A stretch of 53,949 nucleotides of DNA from Colwellia sp. (GCA_013215295.1 JABSOZ010000027.1:1-53949); one strand, 5' to 3'. Numbered from the stretch's first letter, positions 1-9,718 are shown. Numbers and translations: made by a program. Notes: a model not told the origin generated them from the sequence alone.

Positions 1-1
1 A

Positions 2-46
2 AGTGCTGGTGTTGTATCTGCTCATACCGAAAATAATATGGACTAG
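2..46 (+). CDS. Possible 3' end of an upstream gene (partial)
   Basis: One frame is open from the left edge to a TAG at 44-46 and would encode the last 14 residues of a protein (ending HTENNMD). A rho-independent-type hairpin follows about 35 bases later, as expected behind a plus-strand gene. Another frame is also open to position 57, and such a short stretch cannot be identified, so the call is weak. Confidence 0.3.
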   Translation, partial: SAGVVSAHTENNMD

Positions 47-79
47 TTCCTTATTTTAGTGCTCACGAGAACTGAAAGA

Positions 80-107
80 AAAGACGCTTAGCCGTCTTTG
101 TTTATGT
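80..107. terminator. Bidirectional terminator hairpin
   Basis: AAAGACG (80-86) pairs perfectly with CGTCTTT (93-99) around a 6-base loop. A T-rich tail follows on the plus strand, and a TTTTCTTT tail follows when read on the minus strand. It can end a gene entering from the left edge and also the minus-strand gene that stops at 210. Confidence 0.6.
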
Positions 108-209
108 TTGAAATTTAACGATGTTTATATTGGTAATTCAATGCTTGATGGGGGCTAACATGATTATCAATTTTAGTATTTATGTGATTCGGTAACAAAG
201 TAAAAATAT

Positions 210-1520
210 TTATTTAAATTGTCCTTCAATATTAGGCTGTTTCCAATGCGTTGCGTTGTAAAAAAAATTAAAGAGATCTCTGCTGACCTTATCTGAAACT
301 TTTGTGCCTCTTAAGGCTAATTTCAGCCACTCATCCTCACGCTTAACTGTTAGCTTAGGTACCACACCTGTAAGCGTCATGCGATGATTAACAATACATT
401 GGCCAGCTACCTTCAGTAAAGGCTCAATATGATTTTTTACCGCTTGTTCTACTTTGTATTTATAACCTGGCTTACCAAAGTCAGAACAAAGTAAGTTAAC
501 AATTACCCATGTATCAGCACTCAATAAAAAATAACAACCGAGTAAAGGACACTTAGAGAAAATGGTACTGTCTATTTGATTTGGGTTTTGTAGTATGGTT
601 TTAACGGAACGCATTTCGTCCCAGTCTTTTTTTAGTAGATGTAAGGTGATCAGCAAACGTGATGTCATACCTATGACTGAGCTTGCGGTACCTGTTATTG
701 TCCCTGCATCAAGAAATATTCCTGCAGCTTTTGCTGTAGCTTCAATAGCATGGGTTCCTGCATGTGCAGCGCAAGCCTTACTTTCTCGGGTAATTAATTC
801 TTTAACAGCTAAAAAAGCTGCTGTTGGCTCACCGGGAAGGAGTCCTTCAGATGAATTCCTAATACTATGTGCTGATTTTGCAGCTGATAATGCTAAATAG
901 CCATTATAAGTAACCATAGATGATGAATAAGCTAAGCCAACGCCCGGTGCTATTTGAGTAACTAATTGAGATAAACTCTTACCTAAAACCTCTTTAATTA
1001 TTGACGCCATACCAGGGTCTGTAACCGCACTCCCTAAAATAAGATGTACAATATTTTTGGTAAGCGTTATAGCTGATGTCGTCGCAGAATACCCTTGGTA
1101 AACAGATGTCAAACTTTCATTGACGGTATATATTTTACTGGATAACTTTACTTGTCTACCTTTAAAAAGTTCAGTGATATATTGTCGACGATGATCAGAT
1201 AAATAGCGCATAGCGGTATGATCAAGGTCAGATAATTCAAAATCATTATTAATTTGTTTCGTTAAATCTTCAACAGCACCGTTTATGTTTCGTACACTGT
1301 TTTTCCATGTTACACCTTTGTTCTCTTTCCAAGTAGCCAGTGCGACACTAACTTCGTTATGACTTAATGTAGAAAAGTGAGGATCTATTGTAGATAAAGG
1401 ACTTTTACTATGATGTGCTTTAAGCTTGTTATCAATATTTTTTAATTGACTACTGCGTGGTTTATTAAATCCTGCTGATGTTCGTTTGATCCAAAGATCG
1501 TATTCCATAAGTTGTAGCAC
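210..1520 (-). CDS. Unrecognised 436-aa protein
   Basis: I do not recognise a family. The start is GTG at 1520, supported by AAAGGAG seven bases upstream on the minus strand. The N-terminal third is polar. The middle (about residues 150-300) is rich in Ala, Gly, Ser and Thr with several moderately hydrophobic helices, and a further hydrophobic stretch (PLLGCYFLLSADTWVIVNLL) follows at about 325-345. No signal peptide, catalytic motif or repeat is visible. A polar head followed by a hydrophobic helical core is seen in some pore-forming or membrane-inserting secreted proteins, and a T6SS lies 8 kb away. A T6SS cargo role is therefore possible but is only a guess. The gene is solitary, with 206 bases separating it from the next minus-strand gene. 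Confidence 0.7.
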   Translation of the reverse strand: MLQLMEYDLWIKRTSAGFNKPRSSQLKNIDNKLKAHHSKSPLSTIDPHFSTLSHNEVSVALATWKENKGVTWKNSVRNINGAVEDLTKQINNDFELSDLDHTAMRYLSDHRRQYITELFKGRQVKLSSKIYTVNESLTSVYQGYSATTSAITLTKNIVHLILGSAVTDPGMASIIKEVLGKSLSQLVTQIAPGVGLAYSSSMVTYNGYLALSAAKSAHSIRNSSEGLLPGEPTAAFLAVKELITRESKACAAHAGTHAIEATAKAAGIFLDAGTITGTASSVIGMTSRLLITLHLLKKDWDEMRSVKTILQNPNQIDSTIFSKCPLLGCYFLLSADTWVIVNLLCSDFGKPGYKYKVEQAVKNHIEPLLKVAGQCIVNHRMTLTGVVPKLTVKREDEWLKLALRGTKVSDKVSRDLFNFFYNATHWKQPNIEGQFK

Positions 1521-1726
1521 AATAAGGCTCCTTTAATTACATTGATAAAAGCTGGCTAATGGGGAAGGATTAATCAGTATATCTTTTTTCGGTTAACGAC
1601 ATGTGAATATATATGTAACTTAATTAATGATTGTAGATATAGACTCTTTTTGCCTAATACGGATTAAAAGAATACGGTTACTTTTTATAAAATAGACCGA
1701 TTGAATAACACTATACTAGCGTTAGG

Positions 1727-2713
1727 TTAAATTCGTTTGCTCACTGAACTTGACCCAGTGTGATAACCTTTTTGTTTGATTAATTCAAATGCTTCTTTTA
1801 ATCGAGCATTTTCTTGCATTATATCAATCTGATTACGCATGAGTTTATTACTTTCAATAATTTTACAATGTGTGCGAACTCTGGCTTGTACCAAGGGTGG
1901 ATCAATAGGTTTAGTGATATAATCTACCGCCCCAAGGTCTAGTCCTTGAACTATATATTTTGTTTGATCTAATGCAGATAAAAAGATCACAGTAATATGT
2001 TGCGTTTTAGGATTTGATTTCAACCGACGGCAAACTTCCATACCATCCATAACAGGCATCATTATGTCTAAAAGTATTAAGTCAGGTTGTGGATCTATCT
2101 CACATATTTGTAAAGCTTTTTCGCCTGAAGTTGCTGCTTTGACTTTGTAATCTTTACGTAATATCTCACTGATAATTTTAATATTATCACTAACATCATC
2201 AACCACTAAAATTTGTAATGGTTGCTGGTTGTCTTTCTCTTCTGCTTTTTGAGTGTTCTTTTGGGTTAAACTAGTGAGTTTTTTAGTTGCGTTGTTATTT
2301 TTTTCAAATAGCGCTTTATTTAAATGATTAACAAACTGCTTTTCTGAAAAAGGTTTTACAATATACTCAGCCACACCATATTTTATTGCTTCAATTACTT
2401 GTTTTTGATTTATTATTTCAGCAATCATAACAAAAGGAATTTTAGATGTTTTTGGGCTTATCCTTGATTGTTTTAATAATTGCATACTTTCATCTTTTGC
2501 CAATTGTGGCGCCGTAATGATTAGGTTAATTTCTTTTTGAAAGAGAATGTTTAACGCATGAGCGCCATTCGATGCATGTAAAATCTTATCAAAGCCCATT
2601 GTAGATATCATGTTAGTAATTGTACTTGGTATACCCTCAATATTATCAACCAGTAAAACAGTTAAACCGAGAAAGGTATTTTCTTGATGGGTAGGTGATT
2701 TTTCGATAGACAT
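1727..2713 (-). CDS. Tandem-receiver response regulator, first receiver degenerate
   Basis: This 328-aa protein carries two CheY-like receiver domains and no DNA-binding or enzymatic output domain. The second receiver (about residues 167-285) is canonical: VVDD near 170-173, phospho-acceptor Asp216 in LLDIMMP, and the conserved Lys in ITKPI. The first (about 17-135) keeps the fold and the Lys (IVKPF), but the acceptor position is Ala68 (IITAPQ) and the acidic pair is LVDN, so it probably cannot be phosphorylated. The C-terminus (about 290-320) looks like a short coiled coil. The second receiver closely resembles that of the HD-GYP protein encoded from 3551, suggesting duplication within the locus. 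The gene is divergent from the receiver/HD-GYP/kinase genes and probably works in the same phosphorelay. Confidence 0.85.
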   Translation of the reverse strand: MSIEKSPTHQENTFLGLTVLLVDNIEGIPSTITNMISTMGFDKILHASNGAHALNILFQKEINLIITAPQLAKDESMQLLKQSRISPKTSKIPFVMIAEIINQKQVIEAIKYGVAEYIVKPFSEKQFVNHLNKALFEKNNNATKKLTSLTQKNTQKAEEKDNQQPLQILVVDDVSDNIKIISEILRKDYKVKAATSGEKALQICEIDPQPDLILLDIMMPVMDGMEVCRRLKSNPKTQHITVIFLSALDQTKYIVQGLDLGAVDYITKPIDPPLVQARVRTHCKIIESNKLMRNQIDIMQENARLKEAFELIKQKGYHTGSSSVSKRI

Positions 2714-2832
2714 GATTATCCGTTATTATTTAATTGAGCATACATCTGGTTATTAACTTAAATGATTATAACTAAGTTAAAAGAAGAGTGCATTTACTAA
2801 GTATTAGATCACTTTAGTTTCAGCGGTGTACT

Positions 2833-2867
2833 CGTTATATATTGCTAATTTCTAGCAATATATAACG
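2833..2867. repeat. Perfect 15-bp inverted repeat in a divergent spacer
   Basis: CGTTATATATTGCTA (2833-2847) is followed by ATTTC and its exact reverse complement (2853-2867). It lies between the divergently transcribed tandem-receiver gene and the receiver/HD-GYP genes, where there is no transcript to terminate. An operator, a leader structure or a small-RNA element are all possible. Confidence 0.6.
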
Positions 2868-2883
2868 GTTTAGTCTGTTTTAA

Positions 2884-2912
2884 TTGGTTTGTTAATAGGG
2901 TTTTGATATTAT
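2884..2912 (+). promoter_or_regulatory. Candidate sigma70 promoter for the signalling operon
   Basis: TTGGTT (2884-2889) and TATTAT (2907-2912) are separated by 17 bases, directly downstream of the 15-bp inverted repeat. Transcription would begin near 2919 and leave a leader of about 260 bases before the GTG at 3178. That leader contains an imperfect AAAGGCT/AGCTTT hairpin followed by a long T run (about 2953-2977), which could act as an attenuator. The spacer 2714-3177 holds no gene that I can support. Confidence 0.35.
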
Positions 2913-3177
2913 TTGTGAAAGAAGGAACTCGCTTGATGGTCCGAATTTAAAGGCTTGTAGCTTTATTTTTTTAATGTTTATCAATTTTATTTCAAGTGGT
3001 TTGTTATGTTTAATGACAAATATCAGTTATCCTTTTTACGGATATAAATTTGCAAAAAATAAATTAAAAAATGGAAAAAGATAATTATAATTAATACCGA
3101 TTTAATTTTATCGGTGTAAATTTAATATTTGAATTGATTGATATTATCTTTGAATAACATGTAATAAGGAGTCATTG

Positions 3178-3537
3178 GTGACTAAAATAGCTTTTGTGGT
3201 TGATGATGAGCCTGCCAATATTGATTTAATCAAAGGATTAATGCCTGAAGGTGTGAAGGTAAAGGCCGCTCTGTCCGGTGAAATAGCATTAAAACAATTA
3301 TCAAAAAAATTTCCAGATATCGTATTTCTCGATTTGTTAATGCCGCAAATGGATGGTTTTGAAACTTTGCGAGCGATAAGAGCGTTACCTGAAGGCAACT
3401 CCTTACCGGTTTTAATTATTTCTGGTAATGCCAGTGAGTCTGATATTGAGAAAGGGAAAGCATTGGGTGCTATAGGGCATCTTACCAAACCAATAGATAG
3501 CAATAAATTAGCTGTATTTATTAATCAGTATTTGTAG
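3178..3537 (+). CDS. Single-domain response regulator (CheY-like)
   Basis: This 119-aa protein is a stand-alone receiver domain: VVDD at residues 7-10, phospho-acceptor Asp52 in FLDLLMP, and the conserved Lys in LTKPI. I chose GTG at 3178 because TAAGGAG (3165-3171) lies six bases upstream; the in-frame TTG at 3175 would be too close to it. It stops 13 bases before the HD-GYP gene, and the hybrid kinase follows, so the three probably form one operon. Lone receivers of this kind usually act by protein-protein contact or shuttle phosphate between hybrid kinases and Hpt domains. The target cannot be read from the sequence. Confidence 0.9.
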   Translation: MTKIAFVVDDEPANIDLIKGLMPEGVKVKAALSGEIALKQLSKKFPDIVFLDLLMPQMDGFETLRAIRALPEGNSLPVLIISGNASESDIEKGKALGAIGHLTKPIDSNKLAVFINQYL

Positions 3538-3550
3538 AGGAGTGGCGTAT

Positions 3551-4588
3551 ATGCCTTCGAAAACTAAAGCAACAATCTTGATCGTTGATGATGCACCTGA
3601 AAACATTGATATACTTACAGGTATTTTACGGGAAGATTACAAAGTTAAAGCTGCATTAAACGGTGAAAAAGCTATTCACATTGCGAATGGGAAAAAAAAG
3701 CCTGATTTGATTTTATTAGATGTTCTTATGCCGGGTATTGATGGTTATGAGGTATGTAGACAATTAAAAGCGAATGTTGAAACAGCAAACATCCCCGTCA
3801 TTTTTGTCACCGCTAAATCTGAAATTAAAGATGAAGAATATGGTTTTACTCTAGGCGCTGTTGATTATATTACTAAGCCTATTAGCCCACCATTAGTTTT
3901 GGCAAGAGTTAAAACTCAACTCGCATTATACGACCAGTCACGTCATCTAGAAAAGTTAGTGCAAATAAGAACAGCGGAGTTAAATGACACGCGGGTAGAA
4001 ATCATTCGCCGCTTAGGGCGCGCGGCCGAATTCAAAGATAATGAAACAGGCATGCATGTCATTCGTATGAGTTGGTTTTCACGTTTTCTTGCTGAGCAAA
4101 TTGGGAAATCAGAACAATGGTGTGATTTATTATATAATGCCGCACCCATGCATGATATCGGTAAAATAGGTATTCCTGATCGTGTCCTATTAAAGCCAGG
4201 GAAGCTCGACAGTGAAGAATGGGCGATTATGCAAAAGCATGTAGAATATGGAGCAGAAATTATAGGTGATCATAGTTCTCCTTTATTAAAATTAGCTAAA
4301 GAGGTCGCCATCTTTCATCATGAAAAATGGAATGGTAAAGGTTATCCTAAGGGGATAAGCGGAGATGATATCCCTATTTCGGCACGCATCGTTGCCATTG
4401 CTGACGTGTTTGACGCATTAACCAGTGAACGTCCTTATAAAAAAGCATGGTCAGAAGAGCGGGCTATCGCACTATTACAAGAGGAAGAAGGTGAGCATTT
4501 CGATCCGTCTCTAGTCTCTGAGTTCATCAAGTGTTTGCCCAAAATTAGAGAAATTCAATCACAATATCAAGATAAATTTGATGATTAA
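3551..4588 (+). CDS. Receiver/HD-GYP response regulator, probable c-di-GMP phosphodiesterase
   Basis: The 345-aa protein has an N-terminal receiver (about residues 8-125, acceptor Asp57 in LLDVLMP, Lys in ITKPI) and a C-terminal HD-GYP domain (about 145-340). Metal and catalytic signatures are intact: HDIGK at 201-205, HH at 256-257 and GYP at 264-266 within NGKGYPKG. Such RpfG-type proteins hydrolyse cyclic di-GMP in the cytoplasm, with activity gated by phosphorylation. ATG 3551 is chosen because AGAGGAG (3536-3542) sits eight bases upstream; an in-frame GTG at 3542 overlaps that site. It lies between a single receiver and a hybrid histidine kinase, which are the likely partners. c-di-GMP control of motility, attachment or the adjacent T6SS is a reasonable inference but is not shown. 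Confidence 0.9.
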   Translation: MPSKTKATILIVDDAPENIDILTGILREDYKVKAALNGEKAIHIANGKKKPDLILLDVLMPGIDGYEVCRQLKANVETANIPVIFVTAKSEIKDEEYGFTLGAVDYITKPISPPLVLARVKTQLALYDQSRHLEKLVQIRTAELNDTRVEIIRRLGRAAEFKDNETGMHVIRMSWFSRFLAEQIGKSEQWCDLLYNAAPMHDIGKIGIPDRVLLKPGKLDSEEWAIMQKHVEYGAEIIGDHSSPLLKLAKEVAIFHHEKWNGKGYPKGISGDDIPISARIVAIADVFDALTSERPYKKAWSEERAIALLQEEEGEHFDPSLVSEFIKCLPKIREIQSQYQDKFDD

Positions 4589-4703
4589 CCCCCCATTATA
4601 ACTATAAGAAAAATGATTGAGTTGCAGTTTGTTTATCAATATAGCAGATGTTATCAAACGAATAATAAAACTTGAGTATCAGAAATACAACAAAGGCGTA
4701 AAA

Positions 4704-7700
4704 ATGCATCTTCTCAATAATAACAAAATTCAGTTGTTTAATAAGGTCGCTGACTTATTATCAATATTTATCACTCTTTTTGGTTTAATTATCCTGCTTG
4801 GTTGGCACTCAGGCAATGCAATGTTAATAAAATTCACTCCCCACTTTGATTTTATTCCTTATAACGCAGGTTTGTTATTCATTTTTTCTGGACTGGGTTT
4901 ATTTGCAGTTAGTCGCCAGTATAATAAATTGTCTTATTATACTGGCGGCATAGTTATAGTTTTCGCTTTAACTACCTTAATACAATACATATTTGGTGTT
5001 CAACTTGGCATTGATGAACTATTAATGAGCGATAGTTTTCAAGCAAACGCCACATTTCCAGGAAGGATGTCCTTTAGTATTGCTTTGTCTTTTTTAGTGA
5101 CTGGCGTATACATCTGTACGGTACATGTTAGACAACCATTATTGGTATTTGCAACATTTTCGGCAACTATTTTCTCATTAGCCTTTATTGCTTATGCTGA
5201 GCACTTAATGTCAATGGACATAAGTAGCGGCTTAGGTATGTATAGTAAAATGGCAGTACATACTTCTTTAGCTTTTATGACAATTAGCTTGATTATCATG
5301 CTAAAAGTAATTGTTAATATAAGGAAGTTATCACATTTACGTTGCCTAGTAAGTCCTATCGCTTTAGTGGGTCTTTCAATTACAATTATGTTTTGGCAAG
5401 CATTTGAACGTCAGTACAACGTACACCTAAATCAAGGCTTTTTATTAACCGCAACTTATGTGAGTGAAGCCATTCTTGTTTTAGGTTTTTCTTTAACCGC
5501 ATTAGCTTGTTATCTTATGCATTTGCAGTCAGATAATAATAAAGCTCGTCAAAACAGAATTGCTATTTACGCTAGTGTTTATCTCGGCGCATTATTATCA
5601 TTACTTTTGTATCAAGTTGCCCACAATGAAGCACAAAAGAATATCCGTCTTGATTTTATTGCTAAAGCAGATAAAAGAGTTAGAACCCTTGAGTTAGCAA
5701 TCCAGCCCTATTTTGAAAAACTTTATATTGTTCAAACGGCTTTACATGCAAACCCAGATATTCATCTTGGTCAATTTCAAGAAATTCTAAAAAGAGCAGC
5801 ATCTGCAAAAGAGGGGATCATCAGCTTAGGGTGGTTACCCAAAGTAGAAAGAGATGATAAGGAATTTAGAAAAAAGGCATTAACTTTAGGTTTAAAATAT
5901 TTTGAAATGTTTGATTTTGATGCAAATGGCCAAATAGAGTTATTTAATGACTCCAAAAAACCCTATGCATACCCTTTATTATTTACGGTACCTATAAATA
6001 GTAGTAAGTCAGTAATAGGCTTAAATTTTAGTACGGTTAATCATATTGACGCTGCTTTTAATGCTTCATTATTAAAAAATTCAACGGCGGTAACTGATAT
6101 TCTAAAATTCGTTTACCCGGATAAAAATTACCTTGCGATGGTACTCCCTATGTACGCTCCTCATCTTTCTCTTGAATCACTTGCGGATAGGGAAATAGCA
6201 TTACATGGTTATGCTATAAGTGTTGTTGATGTAGAATCTATGATTAATTTTGCTTTGAATAAATACACCTCCGTTGGTGGTATGCATATTAAGTTTTATG
6301 ATTTAAGCAATAAAACTTTATTACATTATCACGCTTCACGCAGTAAAAATGCATTGTCCATTGAAGAGCTATCAGACTTTAAAAGTTTACATTTTCGAAG
6401 AACATTAGATGTTGGTGGAAATGAATGGGAAGTTGAAATTGTTGGTGCTGATCCGACTGCTTTTGCGGTTGATGAGTTAGAAATAATTAGTATTCCTGTG
6501 TTTATATTTATTTTATCGCTATGTCTTTCATATTATTTAAGAAGTTCTCTTAATAAACAAAAGCAGCGGGAACACTTATTGAGTTTTCAGGAAGCATTAC
6601 TTGATGCTTTACCTAATCCAGTCAAAGTTTCAAATGAATCCTTAAATATTTATGCGATAAATAAAAAATTCGAATCAGCGTTTGGCGTTAACCGAACTGA
6701 TGTTTTAGGTAAATCGATACTTGATACCGATTTCTTTCCAGAAGATTTACGTGAAAAGTTTCATCAAGAAGATCTGGAACTACTTGCAAACGGTGGCAGT
6801 AGTCATAATGAAATGAAATTGCAGTTCGCAGACGGAAGTGAGCGTGATGTAATGTATATGAGAACATCGTTTGAGCTTGAAGGACGTCCGCAGGGGATTA
6901 TTAGTTTAGTCGTTGATATTAGTACACTCAAGATTGCTGAAAGAGAGTTATTTGATAATCAACGTCAGCTAGAGCTCGCTATGACAGGTGCTAATGCTGG
7001 CTTGTGGGACTGGGATTCAGAACATAAGCATCTTGATATCGGTGATATTTGGGCGTCAATGTTGGATTATAGTACCGTGGATTTACACCGTCTTTATGGT
7101 AGCGCCAATAATTACTGGCAACAGTTGATTCACCCTGAAGATCTAGGTGAAATGCTTACCGCTTTAGATTTTCATATGCAAGGGAAAACAGACGTTTTTC
7201 GAGCAGAAGTGAGAATGAAAACCAAATCAGGTGACTGGAAATGGATACTTAGTGTTGGTAAAGCGTTTGAACGAGATGAAAATGCTTATGCTTCGCGTGT
7301 TATTGGTATCAACCTAGATATAAATGATAGCAAAAATATGGAAAATGACTTGTTATTGGCTAAAACATCAGCAGAAGAAGCAACTCAAGCTAAATCTGAC
7401 TTTCTTGCCAACATGTCTCATGAAATTCGTACACCTATGAACGCCATCATAGGTATGAGTTACCTAGCATTAGAAACAGACCTCAATAATAAACAGCGTA
7501 ATTACGTTCAAAAAGTTCATCGCAGTGCTGAATCATTGTTAGGTATTATTAATGATATTCTAGATTTTTCTAAAATTGAAGCAGGTAAATTAGATATAGA
7601 AGAAGTTGATTTTCGTTTAGAAGATGTCATGGATAACCTCTCCAACTTAGTAGGGATAAAGGCGGAGGAAAAAGCACTAGAATTGCATTTTGATGTATCA

Positions 7701-9626
7701 CCTGAAGTACCTACAGCCCTAATAGGAGACCCCTTACGTTTAGGACAAATTCTGATTAACCTCGGTAATAACGCAGTTAAATTTACAGAAACGGGTGGCG
7801 ATGTAGTCATTAAAGTTGCATTGAAAGAGCTTGTTGATGATCAAGTGAACGTACATTTCTCCATTCGTGATACCGGTATAGGAATGACACCAGAACAGCA
7901 ATCTAAACTATTTCAATCGTTCTCGCAGGCCGATAACTCGATAACCCGAAAATATGGCGGTACAGGTCTAGGGTTAACCATTTCGAAGAAGCTGACGGAA
8001 TTAATGGACGGGGATATTTGGGTTGAAAGTGAATCGGGTGTTGGTAGTACTTTCCATTTTACGGCTAAATTTGGTAAGCAAAAAAATGGTATGTCGCAGC
8101 GACTTCCTGTTGAAGCCGATTTAGGTGTTTTGCGTATTTTAATTGTTGATGACAATGCAACCGCAAGAGAAATTTTGTCAACAATACTTGGTGGATTTGG
8201 TTTCCAAGTTGAACAAGCAAATACGGGTGATCAAGCACTTGAGCTATTGAAATGTGCAGATTTAAATGATCCCTACGACCTAGTCTTTATGGATTGGAAG
8301 ATGCCAGGAAAAGATGGCGTTGAAACAACTAAAGAAATACAAACAAACGAACTTATTGAGAACGTCCCAACAGTGATAATGGTCACTGCTTATGGCCGTG
8401 AAGAATTATCAAATGCAGCCAGTCAGATTGATATTAGTGGCTTTTTGACTAAGCCTGTAACCGCTTCAGGGCTACTTGATTCAATTTTATTAGCGATGGG
8501 CAAAGATGTCGTTAGTGATCGCCATATTGCCGAAAAAGATGAATTAGCCGAAAATGCTATTAATCACTTACAAGGGGCCAAGGTACTGCTAGTTGAAGAT
8601 AACGAAATGAACCAAGAATTGGCAATGGAATTACTGACGATGAATGGTTTGATAGTCACGTTAGCTGAAAATGGCCAAGAAGCACTTGATGAACTAGAAA
8701 AACATTCATTTGATGGCATCTTAATGGATTGTCAGATGCCAGTGATGGATGGTTATACCGCGACTAAAGCGATAAGAACACAAGCTGGCTATGAATCATT
8801 GCCCATAATAGCGATGACAGCGAATGCGATGGCTGAAGATAAAGCGAGGGTTATAGCAAGTGGTATGAATGACCATATCGCTAAACCCATTAATGTAAAC
8901 GGTATGTTTATCACTATGGCTAAATGGATAACGCCAAAAGAGCCTAAGTTAAGAGTGAAAACGAAATCAGAATCATCAACAAATGACAACAATGAAACGG
9001 AGATACCGAGTGTGTTAGGCATAGATACAGAAGCAGGATTGGCGGTTACTCAAAATAACAAAGTGCTTTATTTGAAATTATTGAAACGTTTCGCAAGTAG
9101 TTATGAAAACTTCGAACAATTATTTTTAAATGCGGTTCAAGACAATGATGAACAAGCAGCAATAAGATGTGCGCACACACTCAAAGGAACCGCTGGAAAT
9201 ATTGGTGCTAAGTCAATACAGCATGCAGCAAAAGTGTTGGAGCAAGCCTGTGAAGATGCGTTTGAGGCTGGAAATCTGAAGGTTAATGGCGAAGCTAATG
9301 AACAAATTCAAGTTTTATTGAATGACGTCATCAAAGAGTTAGACCCAGTGGTTCAGGAATTAGATAAATTATCTATGCCTATGAAAGTGGTAGCAGAGTC
9401 GCAAGTTCTCAATAGAGAGAAAATAAAGCCTCTTTTTATTGAATTGGAAGAATTGATAGAAGACTTTGATACAGACGCTACGGACGTATTAGAACAACTT
9501 GAACCTCTGTTCCAAGGTACCGAATATTATCAGGAACTGTCTCAACTTACTGAAGCCGTAGATGCATATGATTTTGATACGGCTGCGACAATATTTGAAA
9601 CATTGAAGGCAAAATTAGATGAGTGA
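4704..9626 (+). CDS. CHASE/PAS hybrid sensor histidine kinase with two receivers and Hpt
   Basis: The 1640-aa protein runs as follows: an N-terminal multi-helix membrane region (about residues 10-300), a periplasmic CHASE-type sensor (about 325-560), a transmembrane helix (about 595-615), two PAS-type segments (about 635-890), HisKA with phospho-His906 in NMSHEIRTP, HATPase (N box near 1010-1030, KYGGTGLGL G box), receiver 1 (Asp1197 in FMDWKMP), receiver 2 (Asp1342 in LMDCQMP) and Hpt (His1491 in AHTLKGTAGN). All phosphorelay residues are present. I use ATG 4704, which has AAAGG seven bases upstream; the frame extends to a TTG at 4617 without a clear ribosome-binding site. Genes for a lone receiver and an HD-GYP receiver lie immediately upstream and are likely phosphate acceptors. 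The tssA gene begins 153 bases downstream, so a role in T6SS control is possible but unproven. Confidence 0.92.
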   Translation: MHLLNNNKIQLFNKVADLLSIFITLFGLIILLGWHSGNAMLIKFTPHFDFIPYNAGLLFIFSGLGLFAVSRQYNKLSYYTGGIVIVFALTTLIQYIFGVQLGIDELLMSDSFQANATFPGRMSFSIALSFLVTGVYICTVHVRQPLLVFATFSATIFSLAFIAYAEHLMSMDISSGLGMYSKMAVHTSLAFMTISLIIMLKVIVNIRKLSHLRCLVSPIALVGLSITIMFWQAFERQYNVHLNQGFLLTATYVSEAILVLGFSLTALACYLMHLQSDNNKARQNRIAIYASVYLGALLSLLLYQVAHNEAQKNIRLDFIAKADKRVRTLELAIQPYFEKLYIVQTALHANPDIHLGQFQEILKRAASAKEGIISLGWLPKVERDDKEFRKKALTLGLKYFEMFDFDANGQIELFNDSKKPYAYPLLFTVPINSSKSVIGLNFSTVNHIDAAFNASLLKNSTAVTDILKFVYPDKNYLAMVLPMYAPHLSLESLADREIALHGYAISVVDVESMINFALNKYTSVGGMHIKFYDLSNKTLLHYHASRSKNALSIEELSDFKSLHFRRTLDVGGNEWEVEIVGADPTAFAVDELEIISIPVFIFILSLCLSYYLRSSLNKQKQREHLLSFQEALLDALPNPVKVSNESLNIYAINKKFESAFGVNRTDVLGKSILDTDFFPEDLREKFHQEDLELLANGGSSHNEMKLQFADGSERDVMYMRTSFELEGRPQGIISLVVDISTLKIAERELFDNQRQLELAMTGANAGLWDWDSEHKHLDIGDIWASMLDYSTVDLHRLYGSANNYWQQLIHPEDLGEMLTALDFHMQGKTDVFRAEVRMKTKSGDWKWILSVGKAFERDENAYASRVIGINLDINDSKNMENDLLLAKTSAEEATQAKSDFLANMSHEIRTPMNAIIGMSYLALETDLNNKQRNYVQKVHRSAESLLGIINDILDFSKIEAGKLDIEEVDFRLEDVMDNLSNLVGIKAEEKALELHFDVSPEVPTALIGDPLRLGQILINLGNNAVKFTETGGDVVIKVALKELVDDQVNVHFSIRDTGIGMTPEQQSKLFQSFSQADNSITRKYGGTGLGLTISKKLTELMDGDIWVESESGVGSTFHFTAKFGKQKNGMSQRLPVEADLGVLRILIVDDNATAREILSTILGGFGFQVEQANTGDQALELLKCADLNDPYDLVFMDWKMPGKDGVETTKEIQTNELIENVPTVIMVTAYGREELSNAASQIDISGFLTKPVTASGLLDSILLAMGKDVVSDRHIAEKDELAENAINHLQGAKVLLVEDNEMNQELAMELLTMNGLIVTLAENGQEALDELEKHSFDGILMDCQMPVMDGYTATKAIRTQAGYESLPIIAMTANAMAEDKARVIASGMNDHIAKPINVNGMFITMAKWITPKEPKLRVKTKSESSTNDNNETEIPSVLGIDTEAGLAVTQNNKVLYLKLLKRFASSYENFEQLFLNAVQDNDEQAAIRCAHTLKGTAGNIGAKSIQHAAKVLEQACEDAFEAGNLKVNGEANEQIQVLLNDVIKELDPVVQELDKLSMPMKVVAESQVLNREKIKPLFIELEELIEDFDTDATDVLEQLEPLFQGTEYYQELSQLTEAVDAYDFDTAATIFETLKAKLDE

Positions 9627-9684
9627 CTTTTAATTAATTGTCTGTTCTAAGTTTGACAAGTTTATAACGTAACGAGTATATATC

Positions 9685-9718
9685 AGCTTTAAATTAACTA
9701 ATCACTTGATTTAAAGCT
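9685..9718. terminator. Inverted repeat after the hybrid kinase gene
   Basis: AGCTTTAAAT (9685-9694) and ATTTAAAGCT (9709-9718) are perfect complements around a 14-base loop. The downstream tail is only moderately T-rich, so it is a weak terminator or an operator just ahead of tssA. Confidence 0.35.

Noticed and set aside
3144-3503. Minus-strand ORF opposite the single-receiver gene
   Set aside because: Antisense shadow of a canonical receiver domain.
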